The position numbers were made by a program, and so were the translations under genes. From the NCBI GenBank assembly GCA_022181065.1, contig BQMY01000087.1:1-64000 (forward strand): a stretch of DNA of 64,000 nt, given 5' to 3'. Positions 27,154 to 36,110 of this stretch are shown here, piece by piece; position 1 is the stretch's first letter; the number at the start of each line of letters is the position of its first letter. The notes beneath the pieces are model-generated. The model did not search any database, was not told the origin of the DNA, and saw only the letters and a list, made by a program, of their open reading frames with translations. This DNA is from Melioribacteraceae bacterium. Its GTDB lineage: Bacteria; Bacteroidota; Ignavibacteria; Ignavibacteriales; Melioribacteraceae.

Positions 27154-29523
27154 ATGAAAATCAGAATTGTGATATTAATGTTGTTTTTGGTTTTATACGG
27201 ATGTTCCTCATACACGGAGCTATCACCGGATCCTGAAATAACACCTGCTGAACTTGGTTATATCGAGTTAAAAAATGACGATGAACATTTCGAACTTGAA
27301 ACCGGTGAAAAGTATTATGTTCAATTTCCGGCGCCTGCTAACTCGAACTTCTATCTTGTGCTAAAACTCGACAGTAAATCAGGAGTAGATTACTATTTCT
27401 CTGATTTCTTCGATGATGGCGAAGGAGATTTTAACAAAATTACTGATGAGTTTGGCAATGATGCCGAGTTGAGTGTTTATAAAATCAATCCGGGTGGTGA
27501 ATTTTATTATTGGGTTATCGACAACGTGAGGAGCAACAAACTTCTTACGATGGATTATCGATACGTCCCTCAGTGGCGCTTCAAATTTGAGAACAGGTAC
27601 GAAACTTACAAAACTATCCTTGATGACAACAGAATTGATCGTTCTATTTATAACGCAATTGATGAAAACTACAATCTTTCCGGTATTAACTACTCATACG
27701 AGATTGGTAAATTAAAAATTTCGATAGAAGCTATTGGAAATATGGAACAAGAACTAATTGATCTCAAATCATTATTCCCATCGAATATTTCCAGCAGTAG
27801 TGATCCGGCTTACCAAAACTATAGAGAACTAACCTCCGCGGTGGAAGATGAATTGCAGTTTCAGCGTAATTATCTTGCCGCGCTTGAGATATTCCAGCTT
27901 GAAAACAGAACCGCCGGAAATACCGGTGAATTTGTAAGTAACGCGGACAAATTCCTCAACTTCATTAACAATAACCCCGTAATGCCCTCGAGAATTATTA
28001 ACAAGGCAAAAAATCTGTTTGCGGGCAGACTTGATGAGACTTATGAATACCTGAACAATTTGCTGAAAAATAAATATGATACAACTCCCATCAATCTCGA
28101 TCCGCCAATTGAGGTTGTAAGAGAATTGTATGAAAAATCGACAAGTTCAGTACCACTAAGATTTACTACTCTTTGCAACTTTGTGAGTAAATTTAATCAG
28201 GAAGCTGAAGCACTGATGCTGGTTAATGACAAGTTGATCGAACTGGATAATTTCTTCAATGCGGAAGGAAGTTGGCCATCAAATCTCTTCTATCCTGAAG
28301 CGATCAGAATGATAAAGGATATCATACCTCTAATACCGAGAAGTGAACTTTCAAGCTATAGTCCTTTCAGCAGTTACAGATGTACTTCCGCGTTGCAGAG
28401 AGAGTTGATTAACGTAAGAAATAGAACCAATAGTATGCAGGATGGTTTCCAGGTTGCGAAAGTGCTGGTGCCAAGGATAAATGAGCTTAAACTTTCCCGC
28501 TCATACAAGAATATTATTACAGTGCTGAATCAGAATAGAAATCTCGATTTTCTTTTGAAGCAGTATCCCGATCTTGATATGCTGGCTCTTAATCAGCACA
28601 GAGACAGAATAAACTCATTCCTGGCTCAGGAACAATGGGCTCAGGCTGAGGAAGAAGTTAAGAAGATGTTCCATGATCAGTCTTTTATCTTTTATTCATC
28701 TGTTCGGGATAAAAAAATCTCAATGGTCAGAGATTTTGAGAACAAAATTTTTACCGGAATCAAAAAACATACAAGAGAAACACTCGAGAAGTTTGCTCAG
28801 AATAATTTCAACAATGTTGATAATGTTGAGCAGCTATATCAGGGCCCGGTATTCCGACCTGTACACGTACTTACTTTCTCATCATACGGTGAGAAAGATC
28901 TTGAGCGTAAAAAACTGGAAATCAGTGACTACATTGAGAATGTTAAGCATAACAGTTTCCCTGAAATTTCAATCAACTCCATCTACAAAGATTTTCTGAG
29001 AAATAAATCGAGAAAAGGCGTTGAAAAATGTCGCGCGATTGTTGTCCATGGAAATTATTACCGTGGAAATGACCGAAGAGTAAAAAATATTGTTGATGAA
29101 TGTAATCCGCAGGTTCCTAAATGGATCACCAAGGCGAAGGAATATCGCGTTGTAAATGCTTTGCCGGTTACTTCAAATCCAAATGGCAATAACGAGTACC
29201 TGTTCAAGGTGCAGTTGCAGATACCTACTAACGCGGAATTTCCGGTGTATGATATAAATATCAAACTGCCGAAAGAAGTCGCGGATAACGCTTCTTCAGC
29301 CAAGTGGTATAAAACTATAACTCTTGACGGCAAGGAAATTAAAAATGAAGGCAGAATACAGCTAACCGCTCCAACTGCTGATAATAATTACGAGTTTCAG
29401 GTATCGCCGGTACAAATGGATAAGGAAGGACGTAATATTCTGGAAGTAAGATTTGACTTCCCGGCATTCAAAGTTCTTGAAGTTAGTACTATGGCGCAAA
29501 GACCGATAATGAAAAGGAATTAA
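27154..29523 (+). CDS. Large unrecognised lipoprotein heading an ABC importer cluster
   Basis: I do not recognise this 789-residue protein. It has a lipobox (LVLYGC, Cys 17). Residues about 30-165 look like a beta-rich domain (FELETGEKYYVQFPAPANSNFYLVL). The centre, about 170-640, is mostly helical with repeated hydrophobic heptad-like stretches, suggesting a helical-repeat scaffold. The last 110 residues are again beta-rich (YLFKVQLQIPTNAEFPVYDINIKL). There are no catalytic motifs. The gene precedes a family-5 solute-binding protein by 26 bp and is plausibly its outer-membrane or periplasmic partner, for example a ligand presenter or a complex organiser. That role is inference from position only. 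Confidence 0.6.
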   Translation: MKIRIVILMLFLVLYGCSSYTELSPDPEITPAELGYIELKNDDEHFELETGEKYYVQFPAPANSNFYLVLKLDSKSGVDYYFSDFFDDGEGDFNKITDEFGNDAELSVYKINPGGEFYYWVIDNVRSNKLLTMDYRYVPQWRFKFENRYETYKTILDDNRIDRSIYNAIDENYNLSGINYSYEIGKLKISIEAIGNMEQELIDLKSLFPSNISSSSDPAYQNYRELTSAVEDELQFQRNYLAALEIFQLENRTAGNTGEFVSNADKFLNFINNNPVMPSRIINKAKNLFAGRLDETYEYLNNLLKNKYDTTPINLDPPIEVVRELYEKSTSSVPLRFTTLCNFVSKFNQEAEALMLVNDKLIELDNFFNAEGSWPSNLFYPEAIRMIKDIIPLIPRSELSSYSPFSSYRCTSALQRELINVRNRTNSMQDGFQVAKVLVPRINELKLSRSYKNIITVLNQNRNLDFLLKQYPDLDMLALNQHRDRINSFLAQEQWAQAEEEVKKMFHDQSFIFYSSVRDKKISMVRDFENKIFTGIKKHTRETLEKFAQNNFNNVDNVEQLYQGPVFRPVHVLTFSSYGEKDLERKKLEISDYIENVKHNSFPEISINSIYKDFLRNKSRKGVEKCRAIVVHGNYYRGNDRRVKNIVDECNPQVPKWITKAKEYRVVNALPVTSNPNGNNEYLFKVQLQIPTNAEFPVYDINIKLPKEVADNASSAKWYKTITLDGKEIKNEGRIQLTAPTADNNYEFQVSPVQMDKEGRNILEVRFDFPAFKVLEVSTMAQRPIMKRN

Positions 29524-29549
29524 TTCTGAATAAATTTTAGGAAGGTTTT

Positions 29550-31280
29550 ATGACAAACAGGCAATGGATAATAGCCGGTGGTGGTGTAGCGGTTTTTGTT
29601 GTAGTTCTGCTTTTTTTCCTTTTGGGTGGAAATCTTGATGGAAGAATAGTACTGCCATACATAGCGCATCAAAAGCCATTAGTCGATCCGCATTTACCAG
29701 GTTCAACCGAACTCGCGGATAAACTTGATGAAGTGATTTTTGACGGATTATTTAACAAATCAGCTAATCCAAGCGGAATTGTATTTGAAGACGCCCTGGG
29801 CACTTTCGTTGGTATTAACAGTAAAAACGTTGTTACGGTAAAACTTAATACAAACAAAAAATGGCATGCCTCTTATAAAGTAACTGTTGAAGACGAGGAT
29901 GTTAAAGTTACTCCGGCTGATACCCGATACTTCACTCCGGAAGATTTGAGATTTACTCTTAACAGAATTAAAATGTTGGGAAGTCTTTCTCCGGAATATG
30001 TTTTGGTTGGTCAAGGCTTGAAGGATTTCAACTTTACCGGTCCGGATGCATCAGGGAATGTTCAGTTTTATTTTCAGGGTGACAGGGAATGGACAGAAGC
30101 GGATATTAAAGAAATACTTGCTTTCAAAATTCTTCCGGCAAACTCTGAAAGAAACGCTCTCTCATATCAGACAGGTACCGCTGAGTATCTTGCCATACCT
30201 GGTGAAAATAATGTGAACAATTATTATAAAGTACCCGACGGACTTGCGAGCATTCCATCGGTTCAGTTGAAGCCGTTTATAGATAACTCTACTTTTGTTA
30301 CTGAACTTAACAATACGAATATTAACGTGCTGCTGAATGTCCCTTTTGGTGCTGTTTCTCCCGTACTCGATGATCCTGATGATTTTTTCTCCAAACCTTC
30401 TATAAGTACAACTTTTTTCGCCGTACTGTTCAATACACAACGACTCAACAGAGAACAACGCGTGGAATTGAGAAAGTTGCTTAACAACAAAAAAATTATG
30501 GATCGTTTCTATAAAGTCGGCACAGAACAGCAAAGAAATATCGTTGACTATCTTGGCAGAGAAAACAATTACGACAGATTCCTGAACTACAGTATCTTCC
30601 CATCAACTTCTTACTATCTTGAAGAGCAGGTGATTATGCCTGAAGCACCCGGCGGTAACGCAAACTTATCAATTCTGCCCGATACCGTGAAGATAAAAGC
30701 TTGCGCCGAGTTTGGAAACAGGGAAGAATATAATGAGTTAATTGATGTGATGAATGATCCCGCGTTATTCAACGGGAAGGTTAAAGTTTCGGCAGCCGGT
30801 AATGACGAAATAGTCGCCGGAAACTATGACGCGGTGCTAATCGCGTTTAACGGTTACAAGAGCACATTTTTGTTCGATCTATACAGTATTCTTCTTCGCC
30901 AGCCAGACCTAAGTCTCTATAAAATCAACTTGTTGACTCAGGAAGCGGGAAGAGGTAAAACTGAAGCTGCTTTGAGTTCATGGAACTCCCAGAATAACTT
31001 CTTCAGAATTGAAGGATTGAAAAATTCATCCGACAAGGAAGATTTTGCTAAATTGTTGGAATTTACATACAAGTTTATGTCAACACAGTATATCAGCGAC
31101 AAGCAGGAATATGCTCGCAGAGTTGATATGGTAGAAAACGAACTGGCATTAGGGTCGTGGATGTTTTCAGTGCCTTCACTCTCTTATTTCTCAACTCAAT
31201 TTGACAGTACCTCGATTGATTTGTTCGGGGTGGCATCGCAGCTTTCAACTATTGAAAAATGGAAAGACGCGGAAGATTAG
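29550..31280 (+). CDS. Family-5 solute-binding-like protein with N-terminal membrane anchor
   Basis: This 576-residue protein has a single uncleaved-looking membrane segment at about 6-27 (IIAGGGVAVFVVVLLFFLLGG) in place of a lipobox. The body resembles extracellular solute-binding family 5 (peptide/nickel type): an early ELADKLDEVIFDGLF segment, VTVKLNTNKKWHA, and FTPEDLRFTLNRI, which matches the family's Thr-x-Glu-Asp-Val block. The usual conserved aromatic peptide-contact residues are hard to place, so the fold is more certain than the ligand. It follows the large lipoprotein gene and lies upstream of Dpp-like permease genes, with a repeat island in between. Confidence 0.7.
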   Translation: MTNRQWIIAGGGVAVFVVVLLFFLLGGNLDGRIVLPYIAHQKPLVDPHLPGSTELADKLDEVIFDGLFNKSANPSGIVFEDALGTFVGINSKNVVTVKLNTNKKWHASYKVTVEDEDVKVTPADTRYFTPEDLRFTLNRIKMLGSLSPEYVLVGQGLKDFNFTGPDASGNVQFYFQGDREWTEADIKEILAFKILPANSERNALSYQTGTAEYLAIPGENNVNNYYKVPDGLASIPSVQLKPFIDNSTFVTELNNTNINVLLNVPFGAVSPVLDDPDDFFSKPSISTTFFAVLFNTQRLNREQRVELRKLLNNKKIMDRFYKVGTEQQRNIVDYLGRENNYDRFLNYSIFPSTSYYLEEQVIMPEAPGGNANLSILPDTVKIKACAEFGNREEYNELIDVMNDPALFNGKVKVSAAGNDEIVAGNYDAVLIAFNGYKSTFLFDLYSILLRQPDLSLYKINLLTQEAGRGKTEAALSSWNSQNNFFRIEGLKNSSDKEDFAKLLEFTYKFMSTQYISDKQEYARRVDMVENELALGSWMFSVPSLSYFSTQFDSTSIDLFGVASQLSTIEKWKDAED

Positions 31281-31655
31281 TTTTTGTTGACAGGGGAGTT
31301 TTTAGCTCCCCTCAGTCTGTTGACAATCTCGTTCCTCTTTAAAGTCCTCCTTCGAAGGAGGTGGATTCCGACGAATGTCGGAAGACGGAGGATGATTTAT
31401 TGCATTTTTTGTAACTTTTGGTCATCCCCCATCACAAAATCCGCCGCTGGCGGAGTGATTTCCCCCTTCAAACCTGTGCGCCTCAGGCGTAAGGGGGACG
31501 TGAAAATTAACTACCAGGTTTTCAACAATCACCAGTAAGTTTTTGACTTTCCTTTTTTTTGTAGTGTCAAATGAAATTTCCTCCTTTTGGAACAAATCTT
31601 TCGCCATGATTGTGTATCTTTCGAAAGATAATTTTCATCCAAGTTCGAGTGGTAA
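31281..31655. repeat. Repeat island 2, inside the importer cluster
   Basis: No gene is credible here. Hairpins seen are GGGGAG..CTCCCC (31293-31311), the palindrome CCTCCTTCGAAGGAGG (31346-31361), TTCCGACGAATGTCGGAA (31366-31383) and TCCGCC..GGCGGA around 31440-31455. The unit from 31350 (TTCGAAGGAGGTGGATT, AAGACGGAGGATGATT) is homologous to 18155-18205. After 31540 the sequence is AT-rich and may hold a promoter (TTGACT at 31543) for the permease genes. Confidence 0.65.
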
Positions 31656-32510
31656 TTGCTTAGAAAAATTCTGATCATACATCTGCTGGTATTCCTTCTG
31701 ATACAAGCGCAATCGGGCGAAAAATCTGATTTTCTGATTGTAGAAAATCCTCAGGCTCTGACTATATACGACAAGTATCAACAGAGTTTGGAGCAGGGGC
31801 AGCTTTCCTCATTTCCGCAGTACGTACCTTACCGGATTATTGAGCCACTTGGCACTTTTAGCGATGGTTTAAGGAAATATGTAAAAGTCGAATTTGATTC
31901 TGACGAATATTTCCTTCTCGCCGAAAAAGAAAACAAACCACTATCTTCTCTCGAGTTCGGGAAGAGTTTCCTGCTCAGGAATAAATCGGTTTTCAAAGAT
32001 ACAATCGATATAAATTTGAATAATAAATTACTCATTCGTTTTCCCGATTCTCAGCAGAAAATCTATCTCAACTCCGGTGACAGACTGCTAAGGATTTTCA
32101 AGGATGTGACCGAATACTATATTTATAGCTTCAATCTTGATAGATATGGCTGGGCGCGTTTCCCGGCTGAACTTGAGGGGAATGTCTGGGAAAAGCACAC
32201 AACCGGATTATTAGCGCTTTCTGTTGGTTACGGGGAGATAATAGAACGAGTAAGGGAAAAAACAGAAGAGTACAATAAAGTAATACTTTCACTTTTTCGT
32301 CACCTCAACAATAAAACAGATAAAAACCTTGCTATGCCTTACTGGGCAATCAATGAACAGGATAATTACACAGATGTTCAATTTGTGAATCACCAGAATA
32401 GTTTTAGTGAATCGGTGAAAGAAATGCGCGAAGAAATAAAGAAGATCATCTCAATATCTTCGTTCTCATACGAGCAGTTTGAGAATGGAATCAGGATAAT
32501 AAGAAATTGA
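31656..32510 (+). CDS. Unrecognised exported protein in importer cluster
   Basis: I do not recognise this 284-residue protein. It starts at TTG 31656 (weak GAGTGG RBS) with a typical signal peptide (MLRKILIIHLLVFLLIQAQ). Residues about 30-150 are beta-rich and may be an SH3-like or two-domain sandwich (YVPYRIIEPLGTF..KYVKVEFDSDEYFLLAE). The C-terminal 90 residues are helical and charged. Its TGA stop overlaps the TTG start of the permease gene (shared 32507-32510), which ties it tightly to the transporter. A periplasmic regulator or adaptor of the importer is a guess. Confidence 0.6.
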   Translation: MLRKILIIHLLVFLLIQAQSGEKSDFLIVENPQALTIYDKYQQSLEQGQLSSFPQYVPYRIIEPLGTFSDGLRKYVKVEFDSDEYFLLAEKENKPLSSLEFGKSFLLRNKSVFKDTIDINLNNKLLIRFPDSQQKIYLNSGDRLLRIFKDVTEYYIYSFNLDRYGWARFPAELEGNVWEKHTTGLLALSVGYGEIIERVREKTEEYNKVILSLFRHLNNKTDKNLAMPYWAINEQDNYTDVQFVNHQNSFSESVKEMREEIKKIISISSFSYEQFENGIRIIRN

Positions 32511-33646
32511 ATATCAAAAATATCATACGGAAAAGTCTGAAGTTTGATAATATGAAGGGAGTGATCCTCGTTACACTTCTGTTTTTGATATCCTTTTTTA
32601 TCGCGAGGAGCTATAAAGCTTATTTAGTTGAAAACAAAAGTGATTCATTTTCGGAATTTCTCGCCTTACCGGAATTTAATGTAAATGATTCGATGCATCG
32701 CCAGCTTTTGAAAGAAGCGCTGAATTCATTCTATCCGGAACAAATTGAAAAAAACGAGAAAACAGCAAACGAACTGGAAAGGTATGTAGTCGAGAAATTT
32801 ACTAATCCACTGTTTAAGGAGGGAGCAGACCGGGGATTTCTAACATTTGGCAAGATACCGGATATTATCCTACGGTTCATTCCGTTTGTGATAATTTTTC
32901 TACTAGTACTTGGAATTACCTATTATGGCGCAGTTACACTCGGTACCATCAAATATCTGAACTACAAAAAGAAAAGTGAATCTGTAGTGTTAACTCTCTT
33001 TGATTTTATCAAATCTGAAATTAACAGAAACAACTTTTTCAGAGATAAAAAATTCTGGCAAAAATTACTGACGTATTCTGGATTAATAATAATTAAAATG
33101 TTTGGCTATCTGGTATTATTTTCACCTGCTTACGTGGCAGCTTATGCCATGCGGACAAAAATTGATACAGATACTTATCCATTTCTGATTCTTCTTGCGG
33201 TTTTTACTAATGGCATTTTAATAAACTACATCAACAAGTTTTATACTTTTTTGCTTCACGAGGGGAATAAGGGTTATGTGGAAACAGCGCTTGTAAAAAA
33301 TCTTGATGAAGATTATAACAATGAAAAATATTTCAGCACGAAGTTGTTGTTCAAGATTCAAAAAAAGTTTGATGGTCATGTCTTCGGACACATATATAAA
33401 AACGCTGAATTTCAGTTTGTGCAGGGTATCAAGGATATGGCATCATTCCTTATCACAGGTTTGATAATAATTGAAATGGCGTTGAATATTCAGGGGCACT
33501 TCGGTTACGAATTATTAAAGCAAGTGTTGTACAATAATTACGATGTTGTGATCTTTTACATCTATCTGATTTTTCTTCTCGTAAAAATAACAGAATACTC
33601 GGTTGATTCATTTGATAACTTTTTGAAACGGAAATATGCAAACTAA
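32507..33646 (+). CDS. Diverged DppB/OppB-like ABC permease
   Basis: This 379-residue inner-membrane protein begins at TTG 32507 inside the previous stop codon. Six membrane segments are visible (about 18-36, 122-147, 195-216, 222-245, 312-332 and 345-365), with a long periplasmic stretch after the first, as in DppB-type permeases. The C-terminal block LIIIEMALNIQGHFGYELLKQ and a final SVDSFDNFLKRK align with the DppB ending (usually LIxEx..IPGLG.LL and D.LYALLDPR). The EAA loop is poorly conserved. It overlaps the partner permease gene by 11 bp. Without the neighbours it would be hard to classify. Confidence 0.6.
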   Translation: MNIKNIIRKSLKFDNMKGVILVTLLFLISFFIARSYKAYLVENKSDSFSEFLALPEFNVNDSMHRQLLKEALNSFYPEQIEKNEKTANELERYVVEKFTNPLFKEGADRGFLTFGKIPDIILRFIPFVIIFLLVLGITYYGAVTLGTIKYLNYKKKSESVVLTLFDFIKSEINRNNFFRDKKFWQKLLTYSGLIIIKMFGYLVLFSPAYVAAYAMRTKIDTDTYPFLILLAVFTNGILINYINKFYTFLLHEGNKGYVETALVKNLDEDYNNEKYFSTKLLFKIQKKFDGHVFGHIYKNAEFQFVQGIKDMASFLITGLIIIEMALNIQGHFGYELLKQVLYNNYDVVIFYIYLIFLLVKITEYSVDSFDNFLKRKYAN

Positions 33647-34532
33647 CATGAAGAAATATATTTCCCGGGCGAAAGATTTTATCAGCCGCGTTTATGATAA
33701 TAAAGATATCCTCTGGATAGGGATATACATTTCCGGGATGCTGCTTCTGATATTATGGGATAGTTTATTTCTAAACGCGCCCGCGTTTTCGAAAGTATTC
33801 ACCGCGTATATTAATTCAATATTTGCCGGAATTCTGGTGATCGTTTTTGCTGCCGTGTTGGGTTGGGGAGCCGCTCTCGCGGAGTACTACACCCGTAAAA
33901 AAGGCAACAAGTATCTGATCACTATCTGGGATTTGTTCGTAAACATGTTTAAGTCGGTTCCACAGATCATCGGCATTCTGGTGGGATATATTTTCCTGGC
34001 AATTCTTATTTCACACGAGGTGATCACAGGGAGCTTTTTTCAGCTCTTCTGGATGGCTGTAACTATCTCGTTTTTTGTGTTTATAGAGATTAAAGAATTA
34101 CTCGAAGAAAGAATTGAATATTACTCTCGCTCCGACTTTTTTAACGCGATGCTTTGCTGCGGAATTAAAGAGAGCAGAATAATCAATTATGAAATATTCT
34201 GGAAAAATAGCAGGGACCATATAATCCAGAAGTTGATCTCCATTTTGGGGATAACAATATTCTTGCAATGCAGTATCGATTTTATTGTATCGGTTGGACT
34301 TACATCCGGTGTATCACTTACTAATTTCCCGAATACACTTGGTAACGTGCTCGCAAAACTGGATAGCAAACAGGATATACTGGCAATGGGTAATTTGTTC
34401 TCCGATCCATTATATCTTCCAAAACTTTTTACTACACATCTTCAAGGAATAAATATCGCGTTTCTGATCACTTTCACATTGCTTTCGCTATATAAAATTT
34501 CAAACGGCTATCTGCGCAGGAAGGGATTGTAG
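33636..34532 (+). CDS. DppC/OppC-like ABC permease
   Basis: This 298-residue permease has about six membrane segments. The recognisable core includes GWGAALAEYYTRKKGNKYLIT, VNMFKSVPQIIGILVG and an EAA-type loop, RSDFFNAMLCCGIKESRIINYEIF, which contacts the ATPase. The N-terminal anchor region resembles DppC. The start is given at ATG 33636, overlapping the previous gene by 11 bp and preceded by CGGAA; ATG 33648 is possible but lacks an RBS. It ends immediately before the TTG of the ATPase gene. Confidence 0.75.
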   Translation: MQTNMKKYISRAKDFISRVYDNKDILWIGIYISGMLLLILWDSLFLNAPAFSKVFTAYINSIFAGILVIVFAAVLGWGAALAEYYTRKKGNKYLITIWDLFVNMFKSVPQIIGILVGYIFLAILISHEVITGSFFQLFWMAVTISFFVFIEIKELLEERIEYYSRSDFFNAMLCCGIKESRIINYEIFWKNSRDHIIQKLISILGITIFLQCSIDFIVSVGLTSGVSLTNFPNTLGNVLAKLDSKQDILAMGNLFSDPLYLPKLFTTHLQGINIAFLITFTLLSLYKISNGYLRRKGL

Positions 34533-36020
34533 TTGAAAGAATTTAACTTCAATATTGAGATTGCAAAAAAGGGTAAAGAGATCGTCTCGATTGAAAAATA
34601 CCGGTTTACGGAAAGTAAAATTACGTTTCTGTTTGGTGAATCGGGTATCGGAAAAACGCTCGCCAACAAGGCAATATTTGGATTACTCGATGAATCACTC
34701 CTTGATGTTAAAATCAACGGTCTTAATTATTCCGCGTTTAAGAAGCATGAGGTCTGCAGGGATTTCCGTAATAACGGTTTTTTTGTATTTCAGGAGCCTT
34801 CATCACATCTAAATCCGCTGATCAAAATCAGTGAACAGATGAATGAGGGAGATATTGGCGGAAGCAGGAATGACAAGGAAGTGCTTGAACAATTGTGGCG
34901 AAAACAATTTGATAGTTTTTACAAAAATGTAATCGATATTTACCCCAAGCCATATCGTCCCAGTGGTGGTGAAAAACAAAGAGTCCTGGCTGCGATGGCA
35001 TTTAAGAAACTTAGAGTACTCAAGAATTATGATTCAAGAAACTTGTATGTTTTTGATGAACCGACAGGAAATCTCGATAATTATTTTCGTAATGTGTTTA
35101 TCGATAACCTGATTGAGCAATATATAAAACATCGTTTTACTTCAGTCTTTATTACTCATGATTACTCTATCGTGGCTTATATACAGAAGCGGTACAGCAA
35201 ATTACTCAGCGATATAGAATACAAGGAGTTGTATCGTGCGGGAGAAAAAAGTAAACTCAGAAAATTTGATTCCGCGGAATTTTTGAAATATGATTTTAAA
35301 AAACTTGCTAGAAACAGCAAGGGGAGCGGTCAGTTAAAACTGGCTGTAAAATCGGGTATAAAAGTTTTCGAGCGGGAACTTATATTCTCAAAAAATGAGG
35401 ATACCAATTACCGGGCTTCCCTGAAGGTTAACAGCGGTGAAATTACTTATCTCAAAGCGCCAAGTGGAGAGGGGAAAACTACAATCCTCAAGATAATTAT
35501 GGGTCTGGTTAAAGCAGATGAGTTTGCGATACGGTTTGAAGATAAAATCGTTGATCAGACAACACTACCAAAATTCTGGAGCGAAGTTATTTGGGGTAAA
35601 GTTGCCGGAATTGTTTTTCAGCACGCCGATGAAGCACTAAACCTTAATTCAAAAGTAAAGGAAGTTTTTCAGGCATTACCTTTGGAAGAGGAACTGACCG
35701 ATTTGGATATTATCTCCAAACTCAATGAAATCTTTGATGAGGAAATAACTGAAGAATTTATCAACAAAAAGACAGGGCAACTATCGGGCGGACAAAAACA
35801 GAAGATAAATTTATTGCGCACCTTTATGCTCGATACCGATATAATTCTGCTGGATGAACCAACCAGCGGTATGGATTTCAACAGTATCAAGAAATTCCTC
35901 GTGATGCTTCAGAAAAAATTGAAGGAGAATAAAGCAATCTTGCTTGTATCCCACAATGAAGATATTTTCGATCCGCTGGTGGATGAAGAAAACAGATATT
36001 ACCTCAAAACAACGGATTAG
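34533..36020 (+). CDS. Tandem-domain ABC transporter ATPase
   Basis: This 495-residue protein joins two ABC nucleotide-binding domains, as if DppD and DppF were fused. Domain 1 (about 1-230): Walker A GESGIGKT, Q-loop FQEPSSHLNP, signature RPSGGEKQR, Walker B YVFDEPTGNLD and H-loop ITHD. Domain 2 (about 260-495): Walker A PSGEGKTT, a divergent Q-loop FQHADEALNL, signature LSGGQKQK, Walker B IILLDEPTSGMD and H-loop VSHN. All catalytic residues look intact in both halves. The start codon is TTG 34533 with an AGGAAGGG RBS. The C-terminal oligopeptide-binding extension (Fe-S Cys motif) of the Dpp ATPases is absent. Confidence 0.88.
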   Translation: MKEFNFNIEIAKKGKEIVSIEKYRFTESKITFLFGESGIGKTLANKAIFGLLDESLLDVKINGLNYSAFKKHEVCRDFRNNGFFVFQEPSSHLNPLIKISEQMNEGDIGGSRNDKEVLEQLWRKQFDSFYKNVIDIYPKPYRPSGGEKQRVLAAMAFKKLRVLKNYDSRNLYVFDEPTGNLDNYFRNVFIDNLIEQYIKHRFTSVFITHDYSIVAYIQKRYSKLLSDIEYKELYRAGEKSKLRKFDSAEFLKYDFKKLARNSKGSGQLKLAVKSGIKVFERELIFSKNEDTNYRASLKVNSGEITYLKAPSGEGKTTILKIIMGLVKADEFAIRFEDKIVDQTTLPKFWSEVIWGKVAGIVFQHADEALNLNSKVKEVFQALPLEEELTDLDIISKLNEIFDEEITEEFINKKTGQLSGGQKQKINLLRTFMLDTDIILLDEPTSGMDFNSIKKFLVMLQKKLKENKAILLVSHNEDIFDPLVDEENRYYLKTTD

Positions 36021-36110
36021 TAATCCGCTTTAATTCTCCTCTCATTTGAAATGATTTCCCCTTTTCGTATGTTTATACTTTGAATATTATTTGGATTGAA
36101 AGGCTCTACA

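Noticed and set aside
31346-31361. CCTCCTTCGAAGGAGG as a Shine-Dalgarno site
   Set aside because: It contains AAGGAGG but no start codon follows at a workable distance; it is the core palindrome of the repeat unit.
31284-31538. Open frame just after the binding-protein gene
   Set aside because: It crosses the palindromic repeat unit shared with 18.1 kb and has no coding character.
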